DNA of 64,000 bases from an actinobacterium LLX17. GTDB taxonomy: Bacteria > Actinomycetota > Actinomycetes > Propionibacteriales > Nocardioidaceae. The stretch spans positions 231,287-295,286 of the forward strand of contig KI301992.1 in the NCBI GenBank assembly GCA_000471045.1, written 5' to 3'. Positions 1 through 8,985 of this stretch are shown piece by piece (position 1 is the stretch's first letter; each line of letters opens with the position of its first letter). The position numbers were made by a program, and so were the translations under genes. The notes under the pieces are model-generated. The model did not search any database, had not been told where the DNA came from, and saw only the letters and a program-made list of their open reading frames with translations.

Positions 1-1
1 G

Positions 2-559
2 GTGCTGGCCGAGCGTCTGCTCGAGCCGCTGGGCATGGACGAGACCGGCTGGGCCACGACCGCCGAGCTGCTGCCGCGGGTTCCGGCGCAGTTCTTCCCG
101 AATTTCAAGGGCCGCAGTGTGCAAGTGGCGCCCGAGGCCGACCCGTCGCTGCTCGAGCAGCCCGTCTCGCGGTCCGGGGCCACGGGACTGCTGTCGACGG
201 CCGCCGACCTCGCCCGCTTCGGGGCGTTCCTGCTCGACGAGGGACAGGGGCCGGGAGGCCGAGTGATCGGCGCTCAGGCGCTCGCCGACGCCGTGCGCGA
301 CCGACTGCCGCAGGGCGAGGCGGGGGCCATGAGCCGCGACTCCCTCTCGCCCACGCAGGGCTGGGGCCTCGGGGTCGCCGTCGACCTCGCGTCGGCGTAC
401 GACGGCGCGCACGCTGGCCGGTTCGGCTGGTACGGCGGCACCGGCACCACGATGTGGACCGATCCGGCCGCCGGCGTCAGCGGGGTGCTGCTGACGCAGA
501 ACGGCCCGCCGTCCCAGGCCCTCTCGGACCTGTTCTGGCGGGCCGTTCACGGCTCGTGA
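2..559 (+). CDS. Serine hydrolase / beta-lactamase-related protein, C-terminal part
   Basis: The reading frame is open to the left edge, so only the last 185 codons are present and the nucleophile SxxK motif lies outside the window. What remains resembles the C-terminal half of class C beta-lactamase/esterase-type serine hydrolases. It has a segment like 'LLEPLGMDETGW' followed by 'SGATGLLSTAADLARF', and near the end 'GWYGGTGTTMWTDP', which occupies the place of the third active-site motif (KTG/HxG-like GGTGT). Substrate cannot be told; the family covers D,D-peptidases, esterases and lactamases. It is convergent with pckG, whose stop lies 1 bp away. Confidence 0.75.
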   Translation: MLAERLLEPLGMDETGWATTAELLPRVPAQFFPNFKGRSVQVAPEADPSLLEQPVSRSGATGLLSTAADLARFGAFLLDEGQGPGGRVIGAQALADAVRDRLPQGEAGAMSRDSLSPTQGWGLGVAVDLASAYDGAHAGRFGWYGGTGTTMWTDPAAGVSGVLLTQNGPPSQALSDLFWRAVHGS

Positions 560-560
560 C

Positions 561-2396
561 TCAGTCGGTCGACGCCTCCAGCGCTGCCGCCACGCGGCGG
601 TGCGCCTCCCAGATCTCCTCCGGCAGGTCGGCGAACTGCTGCAGGTGCGCCTCGCGGAACCCGATCTCCTGACGCCAGCGCTCGGTGTCGATCGTCAGCA
701 CGGTGTCGAGGTCGGCCTGGTCGATCTCGAGACCGTCGAGGTTCAGCTCCTCCTGCGTCGGCAGGATGCCGACCGGCGTCTCGCGACCCTCGACCTCACC
801 GTTCTTGAGCTGCATGAGCCACAGCAGCGGCCGCAGGTTCTCGCGGTAGCCGGGCCACAGGAAGCGTCCGTCGTCGCCGCGCTGGAACCAATTGACGTGC
901 GCGAAGATCGGCTTCTCGGCGGCCTCGCCGAGGATCTTCAGCCAGTGCGCCGCGTACGGGCCCTCGGGGTAGGACATGAAGGGCCGCATCGACATGGGGT
1001 CGTAGCGCAGCTGCCCGTCGACGCCCTCGGCCGCGAACGTGGCCTCGGCGCCCAGCGTCAGGCCGTCGTACACGCCCTCGGCGACGTCGTGGATGGCGCG
1101 GATCAGCGGCTCGCGGTCGCGGGTGCGGCCACCGAAGATGATGCCGTCGATCGGCACGCCCTGCGGGTCCTCGAAGTCGCTCGCCACGTTCGGCACGTTG
1201 GCCAGCGTCGTGGTGAAACGGCTGTTCGGATGTGCCCAGGGAGCGTCGTCGCCGTCGGCCCGGTCGGCGATGCGCTCGCCCTTCCAGTCCAGCCAGCCGT
1301 CGAGGTCGGTCGGCGGCTGGGGCGACTTGCCCTCCCACCACACGTCGCCGGTCAACTCGTTGTAGGCGATGTTGGTGAAGATGGCGCCGGTGCCCGCGTC
1401 GATCGAGTGCAGGGCGCCCGGGTTGGTGGCCTCGTTGGTGTCCTTGGCGACACCGAAGACACCGTTCTCGGGGTTCAGGCCGTAGAGCTTGCCGTCCTCA
1501 CCGATCCACAGCCACGCGATGTCGTCGCCGTAGAACTCGACGTGGTACCGCTCGCCCAAGGCGTCGGGCGCCAGCGTCATGGCCAGGTTGGTCTTGCCGG
1601 AGGCGCTGGGGAAGCCGCCGCAGATGTGGTACTTGCGACCGGTCTGCTTGTCGACGATGCCCAGCAGCATGAACTGCTCGGCGAGGAACTTGCCCGACGC
1701 CCAGCCGTCGTACGCCGCCTGGCGCAGGCCGTGGGCGATCTTGCCGAGCAGCGCGTTGCCGCCGTAGGACGAGCCGAAGTGCAAGATGGTGCGCTCGTCG
1801 GCGACCGTCACGAAGTACCGCTGGTCGTCGGCCGTGCCGTGGCCCAGGTTCTCGAGGTCGCCGGTGACGTGCACGGCGCGCACGAAGCTGCTCGGGTCGG
1901 CGAGGTCGTTGATGTGGTTCACGCCGACCCGCGCCATGCGGATCATGTGCAGCACGACCGTGCGAGCGTCGGTGAGCTCGACACCGGCGGCGAAGGCCTC
2001 CAGCGGCGAGCCGGGAGGCGCCATCAGGTACGGGACCACGTACATGGTCTTGCCGGCCGAGGCGCCGCGCATCTTGTCCTCGAGCAGCGGCTTCATCTCC
2101 GAGGAGGGGCGCCAGTTGTTGTAGACGCCGGCGTCCTCGGGGTTGCTCGTCGCGACGATCGTGCGCTCCTCGGAGCGCGCCGTGTCCTTGTGGTAGCTGC
2201 GCGAGTAGTACAGGTGATCGCCAGCGGACTGCAGCTCTCCTGCGGCCACGGCCTCCTCGAGCAGGCGTGCGTCGTCGCCGGCGCTCACGACCTCGATGCG
2301 CTCGGCGCCGGTGATGCCGGCCCAGTGGCGCACGTACTCGCGCACGTGCTGATTGGTGAGTCCTGCGGCATCCAGTGCTGCCTCGACGTCTGCCAT
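561..2396 (-). CDS. pckG: Phosphoenolpyruvate carboxykinase (GTP)
   Basis: Converts oxaloacetate + GTP to PEP + GDP + CO2, the gluconeogenic entry step in the cytoplasm. The protein is 611 aa, the usual length of GTP-type PEPCK. It contains the substrate loop 'GSSYGGNALLGK', the kinase P-loop 'FPSASGKTNLAM' around residue 266, and 'GRTRDREPL' further on. I chose the ATG at 2396 (MADVEAALDAAG) over upstream ATGs because GAGAGG lies about 13 nt before it and the upstream residues do not look like the family. Oddity: the hyper-reactive Cys normally present in the P-loop (FPSACGKTN) is Ser here (residue 266). The nearby methylmalonyl-CoA pathway feeds succinyl-CoA that would eventually pass through this enzyme. 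Confidence 0.96.
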   Translation of the reverse strand: MADVEAALDAAGLTNQHVREYVRHWAGITGAERIEVVSAGDDARLLEEAVAAGELQSAGDHLYYSRSYHKDTARSEERTIVATSNPEDAGVYNNWRPSSEMKPLLEDKMRGASAGKTMYVVPYLMAPPGSPLEAFAAGVELTDARTVVLHMIRMARVGVNHINDLADPSSFVRAVHVTGDLENLGHGTADDQRYFVTVADERTILHFGSSYGGNALLGKIAHGLRQAAYDGWASGKFLAEQFMLLGIVDKQTGRKYHICGGFPSASGKTNLAMTLAPDALGERYHVEFYGDDIAWLWIGEDGKLYGLNPENGVFGVAKDTNEATNPGALHSIDAGTGAIFTNIAYNELTGDVWWEGKSPQPPTDLDGWLDWKGERIADRADGDDAPWAHPNSRFTTTLANVPNVASDFEDPQGVPIDGIIFGGRTRDREPLIRAIHDVAEGVYDGLTLGAEATFAAEGVDGQLRYDPMSMRPFMSYPEGPYAAHWLKILGEAAEKPIFAHVNWFQRGDDGRFLWPGYRENLRPLLWLMQLKNGEVEGRETPVGILPTQEELNLDGLEIDQADLDTVLTIDTERWRQEIGFREAHLQQFADLPEEIWEAHRRVAAALEASTD

Positions 2397-2507
2397 CGCC
2401 TGTGGTGTTCCTCTCGGGTCGACCGCCATCGGGCCGGGTGGCCCGGACATGGGGGCATGCTGCCACACATCTGTCCGGTCCGATCCACGGGATCGCGCCG
2501 TGAGACG

Positions 2508-3317
2508 TCAGCGGTCGCGGAACACCGCGTCGCGCTTCTCCCGGAACGCGGCAGATCCCTCGGCGAAGTCGGCGGCGTCGAGGAGGGCGGCCTGCCCCTC
2601 CCGCTCGAGGGCGAACGCACCCTCGAGCGCCCCGAGCGTGGCGGCATTGATGGCCTGCTTGGTGCGGGCGTAGGCGACCACGGGGCCGCCCGACAGGGTC
2701 GCGAGGACCTGGTCGACCTCGGCCTCGAAGGCGTCGGCGTCGTGCACCGCGGCGATCAGGCCCGCACGAGCCGCGTCGTCAGCGGGGAGCCGTTCGGCGA
2801 GCAGGGCCATGCGCATCGCCGTGGCCCGGCCGACCGAGGCCGCGACCAGCGCCGAGGCGCCACCGTCGGGCATGAGGCCGATCTTGGTGAACGCCAGCAT
2901 GAAGAACGCCTTGCTGCTGGCGATCGTCAGGTCGGCGCCCAGCGCGATCGGCACGCCCACACCGGCGCAGGCTCCCTGCACTGCCGAGACCACCGGCAGC
3001 GGGCAGTCGCGGATGGCCCGCACGAGGTCGTTGGCCGCATCGATCAGGTGGGTGTTGGCCCCGCCGCCGGGGGAGTCGTCGGCGGAGTCGCCCTGCAGGT
3101 CGGCACCCGAGCAGAACCCGCGTCCCTCGGCCCGCAGGACGACGACCGACGCCCCGGCATCGGCGGCACCGCTCACCAGCTCGGTCAGGTCGTCGACCAT
3201 GGGCACGGTCAGGGCGTTGAACGAGTCGGGACGGCGCAGCCACAGGGTCAGCACGCCACCCTCGAGGGCGGAGCCGATTTGCTCGCCGCTGCGGGGGCCG
3301 GGGGTCAGGGTGGTCAT
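2508..3317 (-). CDS. Enoyl-CoA hydratase/isomerase family protein
   Basis: A 269-aa crotonase-fold protein. It has the oxyanion-hole regions 'GRGFCSGADLQG' and 'GACAGVGVPIALGADLTIAS', the length is typical, and the C-terminal helices are intact. The likely reaction is hydration of a 2-enoyl-CoA in fatty-acid or related acyl-CoA degradation; the exact substrate cannot be read. The ATG at 3317 is preceded by AGGAG at about 8 nt. It lies alone between pckG and gpgS, all on the minus strand, with about 110 bp to pckG. Other crotonase activities (isomerase, thioesterase) are possible. Confidence 0.88.
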   Translation of the reverse strand: MTTLTPGPRSGEQIGSALEGGVLTLWLRRPDSFNALTVPMVDDLTELVSGAADAGASVVVLRAEGRGFCSGADLQGDSADDSPGGGANTHLIDAANDLVRAIRDCPLPVVSAVQGACAGVGVPIALGADLTIASSKAFFMLAFTKIGLMPDGGASALVAASVGRATAMRMALLAERLPADDAARAGLIAAVHDADAFEAEVDQVLATLSGGPVVAYARTKQAINAATLGALEGAFALEREGQAALLDAADFAEGSAAFREKRDAVFRDR

Positions 3318-3351
3318 GGGGTCTCCTGAGGAAGGGGGCGGTCAGACGAGA

Positions 3352-3389
3352 CCGGAAGTCTCTCGTGGTGACTCCGGAAGTCTCTCGTG
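3352..3389. repeat. Two direct copies of a 16-bp sequence, period 22 bp
   Basis: CCGGAAGTCTCTCGTG occurs at 3352-3367 and again at 3374-3389, just after the gpgS stop codon and upstream of the enoyl-CoA hydratase ribosome-binding site. It looks like a local tandem duplication of a gene 3' flank; no function is apparent. Confidence 0.8.
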
Positions 3390-3393
3390 AGCG

Positions 3394-4347
3394 TCAGGGT
3401 GGTGGGGGGAGGAGGCGGGTGACGACGCGGTCGTGCTGGAGGACGAGGCGGTCGGAGTCGTCGCGGACGAACCGGGTGTGCACGTCGGTCACCTCGCTGC
3501 GCCCGTCGAGGCAGAGGTCGAACGACGCCCGCACCTGCAGCGCCATGCGACCCAGGGCCACGAGGTCCTGATGGCGGTGCACCCGGCGCCCCAGGTCGAC
3601 CTGGGCCATTGCGTCGAGGCCGTACCGCTCGAGCACCGTGAGGAGCAGACCGATGTCGACGCCGTAGCCCGACACGAACGGGTGCTGGTACACGGCGGTC
3701 CGTCGCACGGCGTACTCGCCCGAGAGGGGCTGAGCGAAGCCGGCCAGCGCGGGGGCACGGTCGGCGATCTCGGGACGCGCCACCAGCTCGGTCACCCGGC
3801 CGCCGCCGGAGGGCCGCGCTGCGTCGGGCGCATCATCAGCCACGGCTCCGTCAGGCAGGAACGGTCGGTCGTAGAACGCCTTGACCAGGACGAGGTCCGG
3901 GTCCCGGAGCAACGGCGCCACCAGACCCGTCACGAACCCGTCGTGGGGCGCCTCGACGTCGGCGTCGAGGAAGACCACGACGTCGGCGTCGACGGCGTCG
4001 ATTCCTGAGCGGAGCGCACCGCCCTTGCCGTCCTGCGGCGAGTGCGTGCAGGAGACCACCCGGGCCCCCGCACGCCGGGCGACGTCGGCGGTCTGGTCGG
4101 AGGAGTGGGAGTCGACGACGACGATCTCGTCGAGCAGCGCCACCCGTTCGATCAGCCGCTCCCGCAGCCTCGTGACCACGGTGCCGACCGTCGCGGCCTC
4201 GTTGCGCGCGGGCAGCACCACGGTGATCCGCTGACCGTGCGCGAGCTCGGCGACCTCGTCCGGGCTCGGGTGCCGGTCGTCGACGGTGCGCCGCGCGAAC
4301 CAGTCGCGGACGGTGCCGGGCTGAGGGCGCGGCTCGTGCTCAGGCAA
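3394..4347 (-). CDS. gpgS: Glucosyl-3-phosphoglycerate synthase
   Basis: Transfers glucose from a nucleotide sugar to 3-phosphoglycerate, the first step to glucosylglycerate and methylglucose lipopolysaccharide-type molecules in actinobacteria. It is a GT-A (GT81/GT2-like) fold protein: 'ITVVLPARNEAATVGTVV' at the N terminus, the metal-binding 'VVFLDADVEAP', then 'GGGRVTELVARPE', 'QPLSGEYAVRR' and 'GYGVDIGLLLTV', all hallmarks of GpgS. The frame opens with TTG at 4347, which overlaps the folP2 stop by 8 bp; the next possible start is GTG at 4311. The folP2-gpgS order is the same as in Mycobacterium, which supports the assignment. Confidence 0.92.
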   Translation of the reverse strand: MPEHEPRPQPGTVRDWFARRTVDDRHPSPDEVAELAHGQRITVVLPARNEAATVGTVVTRLRERLIERVALLDEIVVVDSHSSDQTADVARRAGARVVSCTHSPQDGKGGALRSGIDAVDADVVVFLDADVEAPHDGFVTGLVAPLLRDPDLVLVKAFYDRPFLPDGAVADDAPDAARPSGGGRVTELVARPEIADRAPALAGFAQPLSGEYAVRRTAVYQHPFVSGYGVDIGLLLTVLERYGLDAMAQVDLGRRVHRHQDLVALGRMALQVRASFDLCLDGRSEVTDVHTRFVRDDSDRLVLQHDRVVTRLLPPPP

Positions 4348-5209
4348 GGCCGCGCACCGATCGGGTGGGTGGCCGCTCGCCGGCGATCGTCGCCACCATC
4401 TCGAGCACGCGACAGGTGGCCGCCACGTCGTGCGTGCGGAACATCGCGGCGCCGTCGCGCGCAGCCCAGGCGGTGGCGGCCAGCGTGCCCTCGAGCCGCT
4501 CGTCGACGGGGAGGTCGAGCGTCTCGCCGATGAAGTCCTTGCGGGACAACGCCATCAGCACGGGCCAGCCGGTGGCGACGAGGGTCGCGGTCTCACGGAC
4601 CAGGGAGAGGCTGTGCCAGGTGTTCTTGCCGAAGTCATGGGTCGGGTCGATGAGGATGCCCTCGCGCGGGACCCCGCGGGCCACCAGGTGCTCGGCCGTG
4701 GCGGTGGTGTGCCGCACGACATCGGTCACGACGTCGTCGAACTCCACGCGGTGCGGCCGCGTGCGAGGAACGGCCCCGCCGGTGTGCGAGCAGACGAAGC
4801 CGGCCCCGTACTCGGCCGCGACGTCGAGCAGGTCGGGCTCGGCGCCGGCCCAGGTGTCGTTGACGAGGTCGGCCCCGGCCTCCAGGCCCAGCCGGGCGAC
4901 CTCGGCGCGCCAGGTGTCGAGGCTGATGGCGACGTCGGGATGCTCGGCCCGCACCGACTCGATGAAGGGGATCGTGCGGCGCACCTCCTCGGCGACGTCG
5001 ACGAGGTCACCGGGCCCTGCCTTCACGCCACCCACGTCGATCACGTCGGCGCCGGCCGCCACGGCGCGCCGGACGGCCTCGAGCGCGTCACCGTCGGCGA
5101 AGGTGGCGCCGCGGTCGTAGAACGAGTCGGGCGTGCGGTTGACGATGGCCATGACGAGCGCGCGATCACGCTGCAGGTGACGACCACGGAGGATCAGGGC
5201 GGGACTCAT
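4340..5209 (-). CDS. folP2: Dihydropteroate synthase-like protein, FolP2 type
   Basis: A TIM-barrel protein of the pterin-binding family, 289 aa. It keeps 'VMAIVNRTPDSFYDRG' at the N terminus and 'LIDPTHDFGKN' later, but the folate-synthase motif DIGGESTRPG is replaced by 'DVGGVKAGPG'. That replacement is characteristic of mycobacterial FolP2, which sits beside gpgS and is reported not to act as a functional DHPS. A role in sulfa-target chemistry is therefore unlikely; its actual reaction is unknown and the link to gpgS suggests a job in that pathway. The ATG at 5209 (MSPALILRG) was preferred over an upstream in-frame ATG at 5299, which would run deep into the preceding gene. Confidence 0.85.
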   Translation of the reverse strand: MSPALILRGRHLQRDRALVMAIVNRTPDSFYDRGATFADGDALEAVRRAVAAGADVIDVGGVKAGPGDLVDVAEEVRRTIPFIESVRAEHPDVAISLDTWRAEVARLGLEAGADLVNDTWAGAEPDLLDVAAEYGAGFVCSHTGGAVPRTRPHRVEFDDVVTDVVRHTTATAEHLVARGVPREGILIDPTHDFGKNTWHSLSLVRETATLVATGWPVLMALSRKDFIGETLDLPVDERLEGTLAATAWAARDGAAMFRTHDVAATCRVLEMVATIAGERPPTRSVRGLA

Positions 5210-5228
5210 GTCGGTCGGCGGGAGCCGG

Positions 5229-6410
5229 TCAGGACTTCTCGGCCTCGGCGGCCTCGTCCGTGGTGCGTCCCTCGCGCAGGTGGTCGGCCGCCTGGGCATC
5301 CCCCGCTGGCGCGTCCGGAGAGACCTGCGCGTCGATGCGCTCGTTCAGGTACCGCAGGATCTCGGCGACGCTGGCGGCAACCGGCACGGCCAGGAAGGCG
5401 CCGGTGACGCCGAACAGCGAGCCGCCGGCCAGCACCGAGAGCAGGACCACCGCGGCGTGCAGGTTCATCGTCTTGCCCTGCAGCCACGGCGACAGCACGT
5501 TGCCCTCGAGCTGCTGGACGCCGATGACGATGAGCAGGACGATCAGCGCGTCCTGGGGCGAGTTGGTGACAAGGGTGACGAGCACCGCGAGGGCTCCTGC
5601 GACGACCGCACCGATGATCGGGATGTAGCCACCGAAGAAGGTGAGGACCGCGAGCGGCACCGCCAGCGGCACCCCGACGATGGCCAGGCCGATGCCGATG
5701 ATGACCGCGTCGATGAAGGATACGAGCGTCTGCGTGCGGATGAACCCGCCCAGCGTGCTCCACACCCGCGACAGGCCCTCGACGGTGTGCTGGCCGGCCC
5801 GGCGGCCGCCGATGGTCTGGAGCCACGGCAGCAGCTTGTGGCCGTCCTTGATGAACAGGAACGTGAGGATCAGCGTGACGACCAGGTTGAGCACGGCGGA
5901 GGCGGCGGCGTTGATGGTCGAGAACACGCCGGCGCTGATGGCCGCGGCGCTGTCCTGCAGCCGGTCCTGCAGCGCCGTGATGGCCTGGGTGATCTGCGCG
6001 TCGGAGACCTGGAACGGACCCTCGACGAGCCAGTCACGGATCTTGAGGAGGCCGCCGGAGGCCTGGTCGGCGATGTCGGGCGCCTGCCCCGCCACCTGCG
6101 GTGCCAGGGCGGCGATCACGGCGGCCAAAGTGCCGAGGAACGCCACCATGACGCCGATCGCCGCGATCGCGTCGGGCACGCCGCGGCGACGCAGCCACGC
6201 GACGGGCGGACCGAGGACCGTGGCGACGACGAGCGCGAGGGCGACGGGGTACCAGACCATCCACGTGTGGCCGACGACCCAGCCGAGGACGTACAACGCA
6301 GCGGCGATGACGACGATGCGTAGACCCCAGCGTTGCAGGCTGGCGAAACCGCGGTCGATCACGACGGCCCGGTCAGTCACACGGGTGTCCGTCTGGGGGT
6401 TGTCAGTCAC
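5229..6410 (-). CDS. AI-2E family transporter (TqsA/PerM-like) membrane protein
   Basis: A 393-aa multi-pass membrane protein of the AI-2 exporter-like/PerM superfamily. Paired hydrophobic helices lie near residues 30-95, a soluble stretch with amphipathic helices follows (about 105-165), and a second membrane block carries 'LILTFLFIKDGHKLLPWL' and 'FFGGYIPIIGAVVAG', both family signatures. The transported substrate is unknown; autoinducer export is only a family label. The GTG start at 6410 follows TAGGCT by 6 nt (leaderless). It begins the folP2-gpgS direction, with 19 bp to folP2, so the three genes may be co-transcribed. Confidence 0.9.
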   Translation of the reverse strand: MTDNPQTDTRVTDRAVVIDRGFASLQRWGLRIVVIAAALYVLGWVVGHTWMVWYPVALALVVATVLGPPVAWLRRRGVPDAIAAIGVMVAFLGTLAAVIAALAPQVAGQAPDIADQASGGLLKIRDWLVEGPFQVSDAQITQAITALQDRLQDSAAAISAGVFSTINAAASAVLNLVVTLILTFLFIKDGHKLLPWLQTIGGRRAGQHTVEGLSRVWSTLGGFIRTQTLVSFIDAVIIGIGLAIVGVPLAVPLAVLTFFGGYIPIIGAVVAGALAVLVTLVTNSPQDALIVLLIVIGVQQLEGNVLSPWLQGKTMNLHAAVVLLSVLAGGSLFGVTGAFLAVPVAASVAEILRYLNERIDAQVSPDAPAGDAQAADHLREGRTTDEAAEAEKS

Positions 6411-6419
6411 CTGAGCAGC

Positions 6420-7124
6420 CTAGTGGCCGGTCCCCACCGCCGCCGGGTCAGCCGGGAGACGCCAGTCGACCGGCTCGCCACCGCGCTCGACGAGCAGCTC
6501 GTTGGCCCGGCTGAACGGCCGGGCCCCGAAGAAGCCGCGCGAGGCCGAGAGCGGGCTGGGGTGCGGCGAGACGACGCACGGGGTGTCGCCGAGCAACGGC
6601 TGCAGTCCCTGCGCGTCACGTCCCCAGAGGATCGCGACGAGCGGTCCGCCCCGCTCGACGAGGGCCCGGATCGCCTGCTCGGTGACCTTCTCCCACCCCT
6701 TGCCGCGGTGACTGGCGGGATTGCCCGGCCGCACGGTCAGCACGCGGTTGAGCAGCAGCACCCCCTGGTCGGCCCAGGCGGTCAGGTCGCCGTGCGGAGG
6801 CGCCTCGATGCCGAGGTCGGACTCCAGCTCGGCGTAGATGTTGACCAGGCTGCGGGGGAGTGGCCGCACGTCCGGCGCGACCGAGAAGCTGAGGCCCACG
6901 GGGTGCCCCGGGGTGGGGTAGGGGTCCTGGCCCGTGATCAGGACACGGACGTCGGCGAGCGGCCGGGTGAAGGCGCGCAGCACGTGCTCGCCGGCCGGCA
7001 GGTAGGGCCGGCCCTTGGCGAGCTCGGCGCGCAGGAAGTCGCCCATCGCGGCGACGTCGTCGGCCACGGGTGCGAGGGCCTCGGCCCAGTCGGGCGCGAC
7101 GATCTCGGGCAGCGGTCGGGGCAC
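6420..7124 (-). CDS. ung: Uracil-DNA glycosylase, family 1
   Basis: Removes uracil from DNA to start base excision repair. The 234-aa protein shows the water-activating loop '[20 protein letters not shown]', the uracil-recognition segment '[10 protein letters not shown]' (Asn), and the minor-groove loop '[13 protein letters not shown]' with catalytic His. GTG at 7124 lies 6 nt from TACCCT (7131-7136, minus), a leaderless start. It is divergent from the MFS gene, with only 47 bp between start codons, so both promoters are back to back. Confidence 0.96.
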   Translation of the reverse strand: MPRPLPEIVAPDWAEALAPVADDVAAMGDFLRAELAKGRPYLPAGEHVLRAFTRPLADVRVLITGQDPYPTPGHPVGLSFSVAPDVRPLPRSLVNIYAELESDLGIEAPPHGDLTAWADQGVLLLNRVLTVRPGNPASHRGKGWEKVTEQAIRALVERGGPLVAILWGRDAQGLQPLLGDTPCVVSPHPSPLSASRGFFGARPFSRANELLVERGGEPVDWRLPADPAAVGTGH

Positions 7125-7171
7125 GCTGGCAGGGTAGCCGGGCCCGCGCGCCCCACGCGTACCCTCGTCGG

Positions 7172-8386
7172 GTGTCTGCCGTCGCCGCCTATCGGTCCTT
7201 GGTGCGCATCGTCGGACCCAGCTACTTCGTCATCGCGTTCCTCGGGCGGGTGCCGATCGCGATGAGCCAGATGGGCACGCTGCTGCTCGTCAGCTCGGCC
7301 ACCGACAGCTACGCACTGGGTGGCGCGGCGGCCGGTGCCCTCGCCGTGACGAACGCCGTGGGCTCCCCGTTCTTCGGTGGCCTGGCCGATCGCATCGGTC
7401 AGCGTCCCGTCGTGCTGACGCAGTCCCTCGCCGGTGGTGTCGGGCTGGTGGGCATCGTGCTGGTCACGCAGTCGGACGCCCCCTCGCCCTTCATCATCCT
7501 GATGGCCGCGTTCGCCGGCCTGATGTGTCCGCAGGTGGGGCCGCTGGCGCGGGTGCGCTGGTCGCCGATCCTGCACGACGAGCCGGACAAGGGCCGCCTG
7601 CTCGACGCCGCCTTCTCGTACGAGGGGGCCGCCGACGAGCTGTCGTTCGTGCTGGGTCCCGCGACGGTCGGGCTGCTCGCGGTGCTGGTCGATCCCAGCG
7701 AGGCGTTGCTCGTGGCCGCGCTCGTGCTGGCCGCGTTCGGCACCTGGTTCGCGCTGCACCCGACCGCCGAGCTGACCCGGCCGGTCCCCGGCGCGGTGCG
7801 CAGCGAGGGGCGGCTGCTGGTCGGTGCGCTGGTGGCTCTCGCCGTGGCGCAGCTGTTCATCGGCATGCTCTTCGGTGCCACGCAGACCGGGTCGACCGTG
7901 CTGGCGACCGACGCGGGCCAGCCGGGGCTCGCCGGAGTCATCCACGCGACGCTGGGCATCGGCAGCGCCATCGCCGGCCTCGCGGTCGCCGCGCTGCCCG
8001 AGCGCATCACGTATCCCCGGCGGATGCTGGTCTCGGCGCTCGGCCTGGCCGTGCTGTCGACGCCGCTCCTGCTCGTGCAGACCATCGGACAGCTCGTCGC
8101 GGTCATCGCGCTGCTGGGCTTCGCGGTGGCGCCGTACATGATCAGCAACTTCGCGATGGCGGGACAGCTCGTGGCCACCGACCGCGTCGGCACGGCGATG
8201 ACGCTGCTGGCCGGCGCGACGGGGTGCGGCTACGCGATCGGCTCCTCGGTGGCCGGCCGACTCGCCGACGGGGTGCCGGGGATCGCCCCCGACGGCGGCC
8301 ACACCCCGGCCTTCGCAGTGACGGTGGTGGCCACCTACGGCGCCCTGCTGCTGTCGGCGGGCTTTGCCGCCCGTTCGCGCCGCTGA
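7172..8386 (+). CDS. MFS transporter (exporter-like)
   Basis: A 404-aa major facilitator protein with about 12 predicted helices and the loop-2 motif '[13 protein letters not shown]'. Helices are paired around a central break near '[18 protein letters not shown]'. Substrate is unknown. I set the start at the GTG at 7172 (VSAVAAYRS) because TACCCT (7160-7165) lies 6 nt upstream, giving a leaderless transcript; the longer frame from 7070 would overlap ung and has a basic, non-membrane extension. Confidence 0.85.
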   Translation: MSAVAAYRSLVRIVGPSYFVIAFLGRVPIAMSQMGTLLLVSSATDSYALGGAAAGALAVTNAVGSPFFGGLADRIGQRPVVLTQSLAGGVGLVGIVLVTQSDAPSPFIILMAAFAGLMCPQVGPLARVRWSPILHDEPDKGRLLDAAFSYEGAADELSFVLGPATVGLLAVLVDPSEALLVAALVLAAFGTWFALHPTAELTRPVPGAVRSEGRLLVGALVALAVAQLFIGMLFGATQTGSTVLATDAGQPGLAGVIHATLGIGSAIAGLAVAALPERITYPRRMLVSALGLAVLSTPLLLVQTIGQLVAVIALLGFAVAPYMISNFAMAGQLVATDRVGTAMTLLAGATGCGYAIGSSVAGRLADGVPGIAPDGGHTPAFAVTVVATYGALLLSAGFAARSRR

Positions 8387-8403
8387 CCCCTCCCGAAGCG
8401 TTG

Positions 8404-8985
8404 TCAGCGGGTGAGGCGCTGCTGGAGCGCGGCGCGCGCGGCGGGCCACTCGTCGTCGAGCATCGCGAACGTGACGGTGTCGCGCCAGGAGCCGTCGCGC
8501 CGGCGCTTGTGCTTGCGCAGCACGCCCTCGCGCACGGCGCCGAGACGCTCGACCGCCGCCTGCGAGCGGGTGTTGCGGATGTCGACGTGCCACACGACGC
8601 GCACGCACCCGAGCTGGTCGAAGGCACGGGTGAGCAGCAGCAGCTTGGCCTCGGTGTTGAGACCGGAGCGCCAGAAGCGTCGCCCGAGCCACGTCCAGCC
8701 GATGGCGACCGTGCGGAGCTGGGGGTCGACGTCGTAGAACGTCGTGAGCCCGGCGACCTCACCGGTGCCGGCGACCGTCTGCACCCACACCGCTCCCGAC
8801 ATGCTGCGGTAGCGCGCGACGATGGCCGCGGCCTCGTCGAGGTCGGTGGGCCGGGCGAACGCCAACCAGTCGAAGACCTCGTCGGCGTCGGCGGCGGCCA
8901 GCAGGCCCGCGGTGTGCTGCTCGCCGAGCGGGACCAGCTCGACGTGCCGGCCCGTGAGCACCGGAGCCGCGGTCCAGTCGTTCAC
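8404..8985 (-). CDS. GNAT family N-acetyltransferase (RimJ/RimL-like)
   Basis: A 193-aa acetyltransferase. The N terminus 'LTGRHVELVPLGEQHTAGL' is typical of the RimJ/RimL branch, and the acetyl-CoA region includes 'VAIGWTWLGRRFWRSGLNTEAK' followed by 'AFDQLGCVRVVWHVD' and 'NTRSQAAVERLGAVREG'. The target (ribosomal protein N terminus or small amine) is unknown. The GTG start at 8985 overlaps the otsA stop in a GTGA tetranucleotide, so it is probably translated by coupling from otsA. Confidence 0.88.
   Translation of the reverse strand: MNDWTAAPVLTGRHVELVPLGEQHTAGLLAAADADEVFDWLAFARPTDLDEAAAIVARYRSMSGAVWVQTVAGTGEVAGLTTFYDVDPQLRTVAIGWTWLGRRFWRSGLNTEAKLLLLTRAFDQLGCVRVVWHVDIRNTRSQAAVERLGAVREGVLRKHKRRRDGSWRDTVTFAMLDDEWPAARAALQQRLTR

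Noticed and set aside
600..3329. A 909-codon plus-strand open frame
   Set aside because: It is the antisense shadow of pckG and the enoyl-CoA hydratase gene, both with clear family motifs; its translation is Val/Gly/Arg-rich with no domain.
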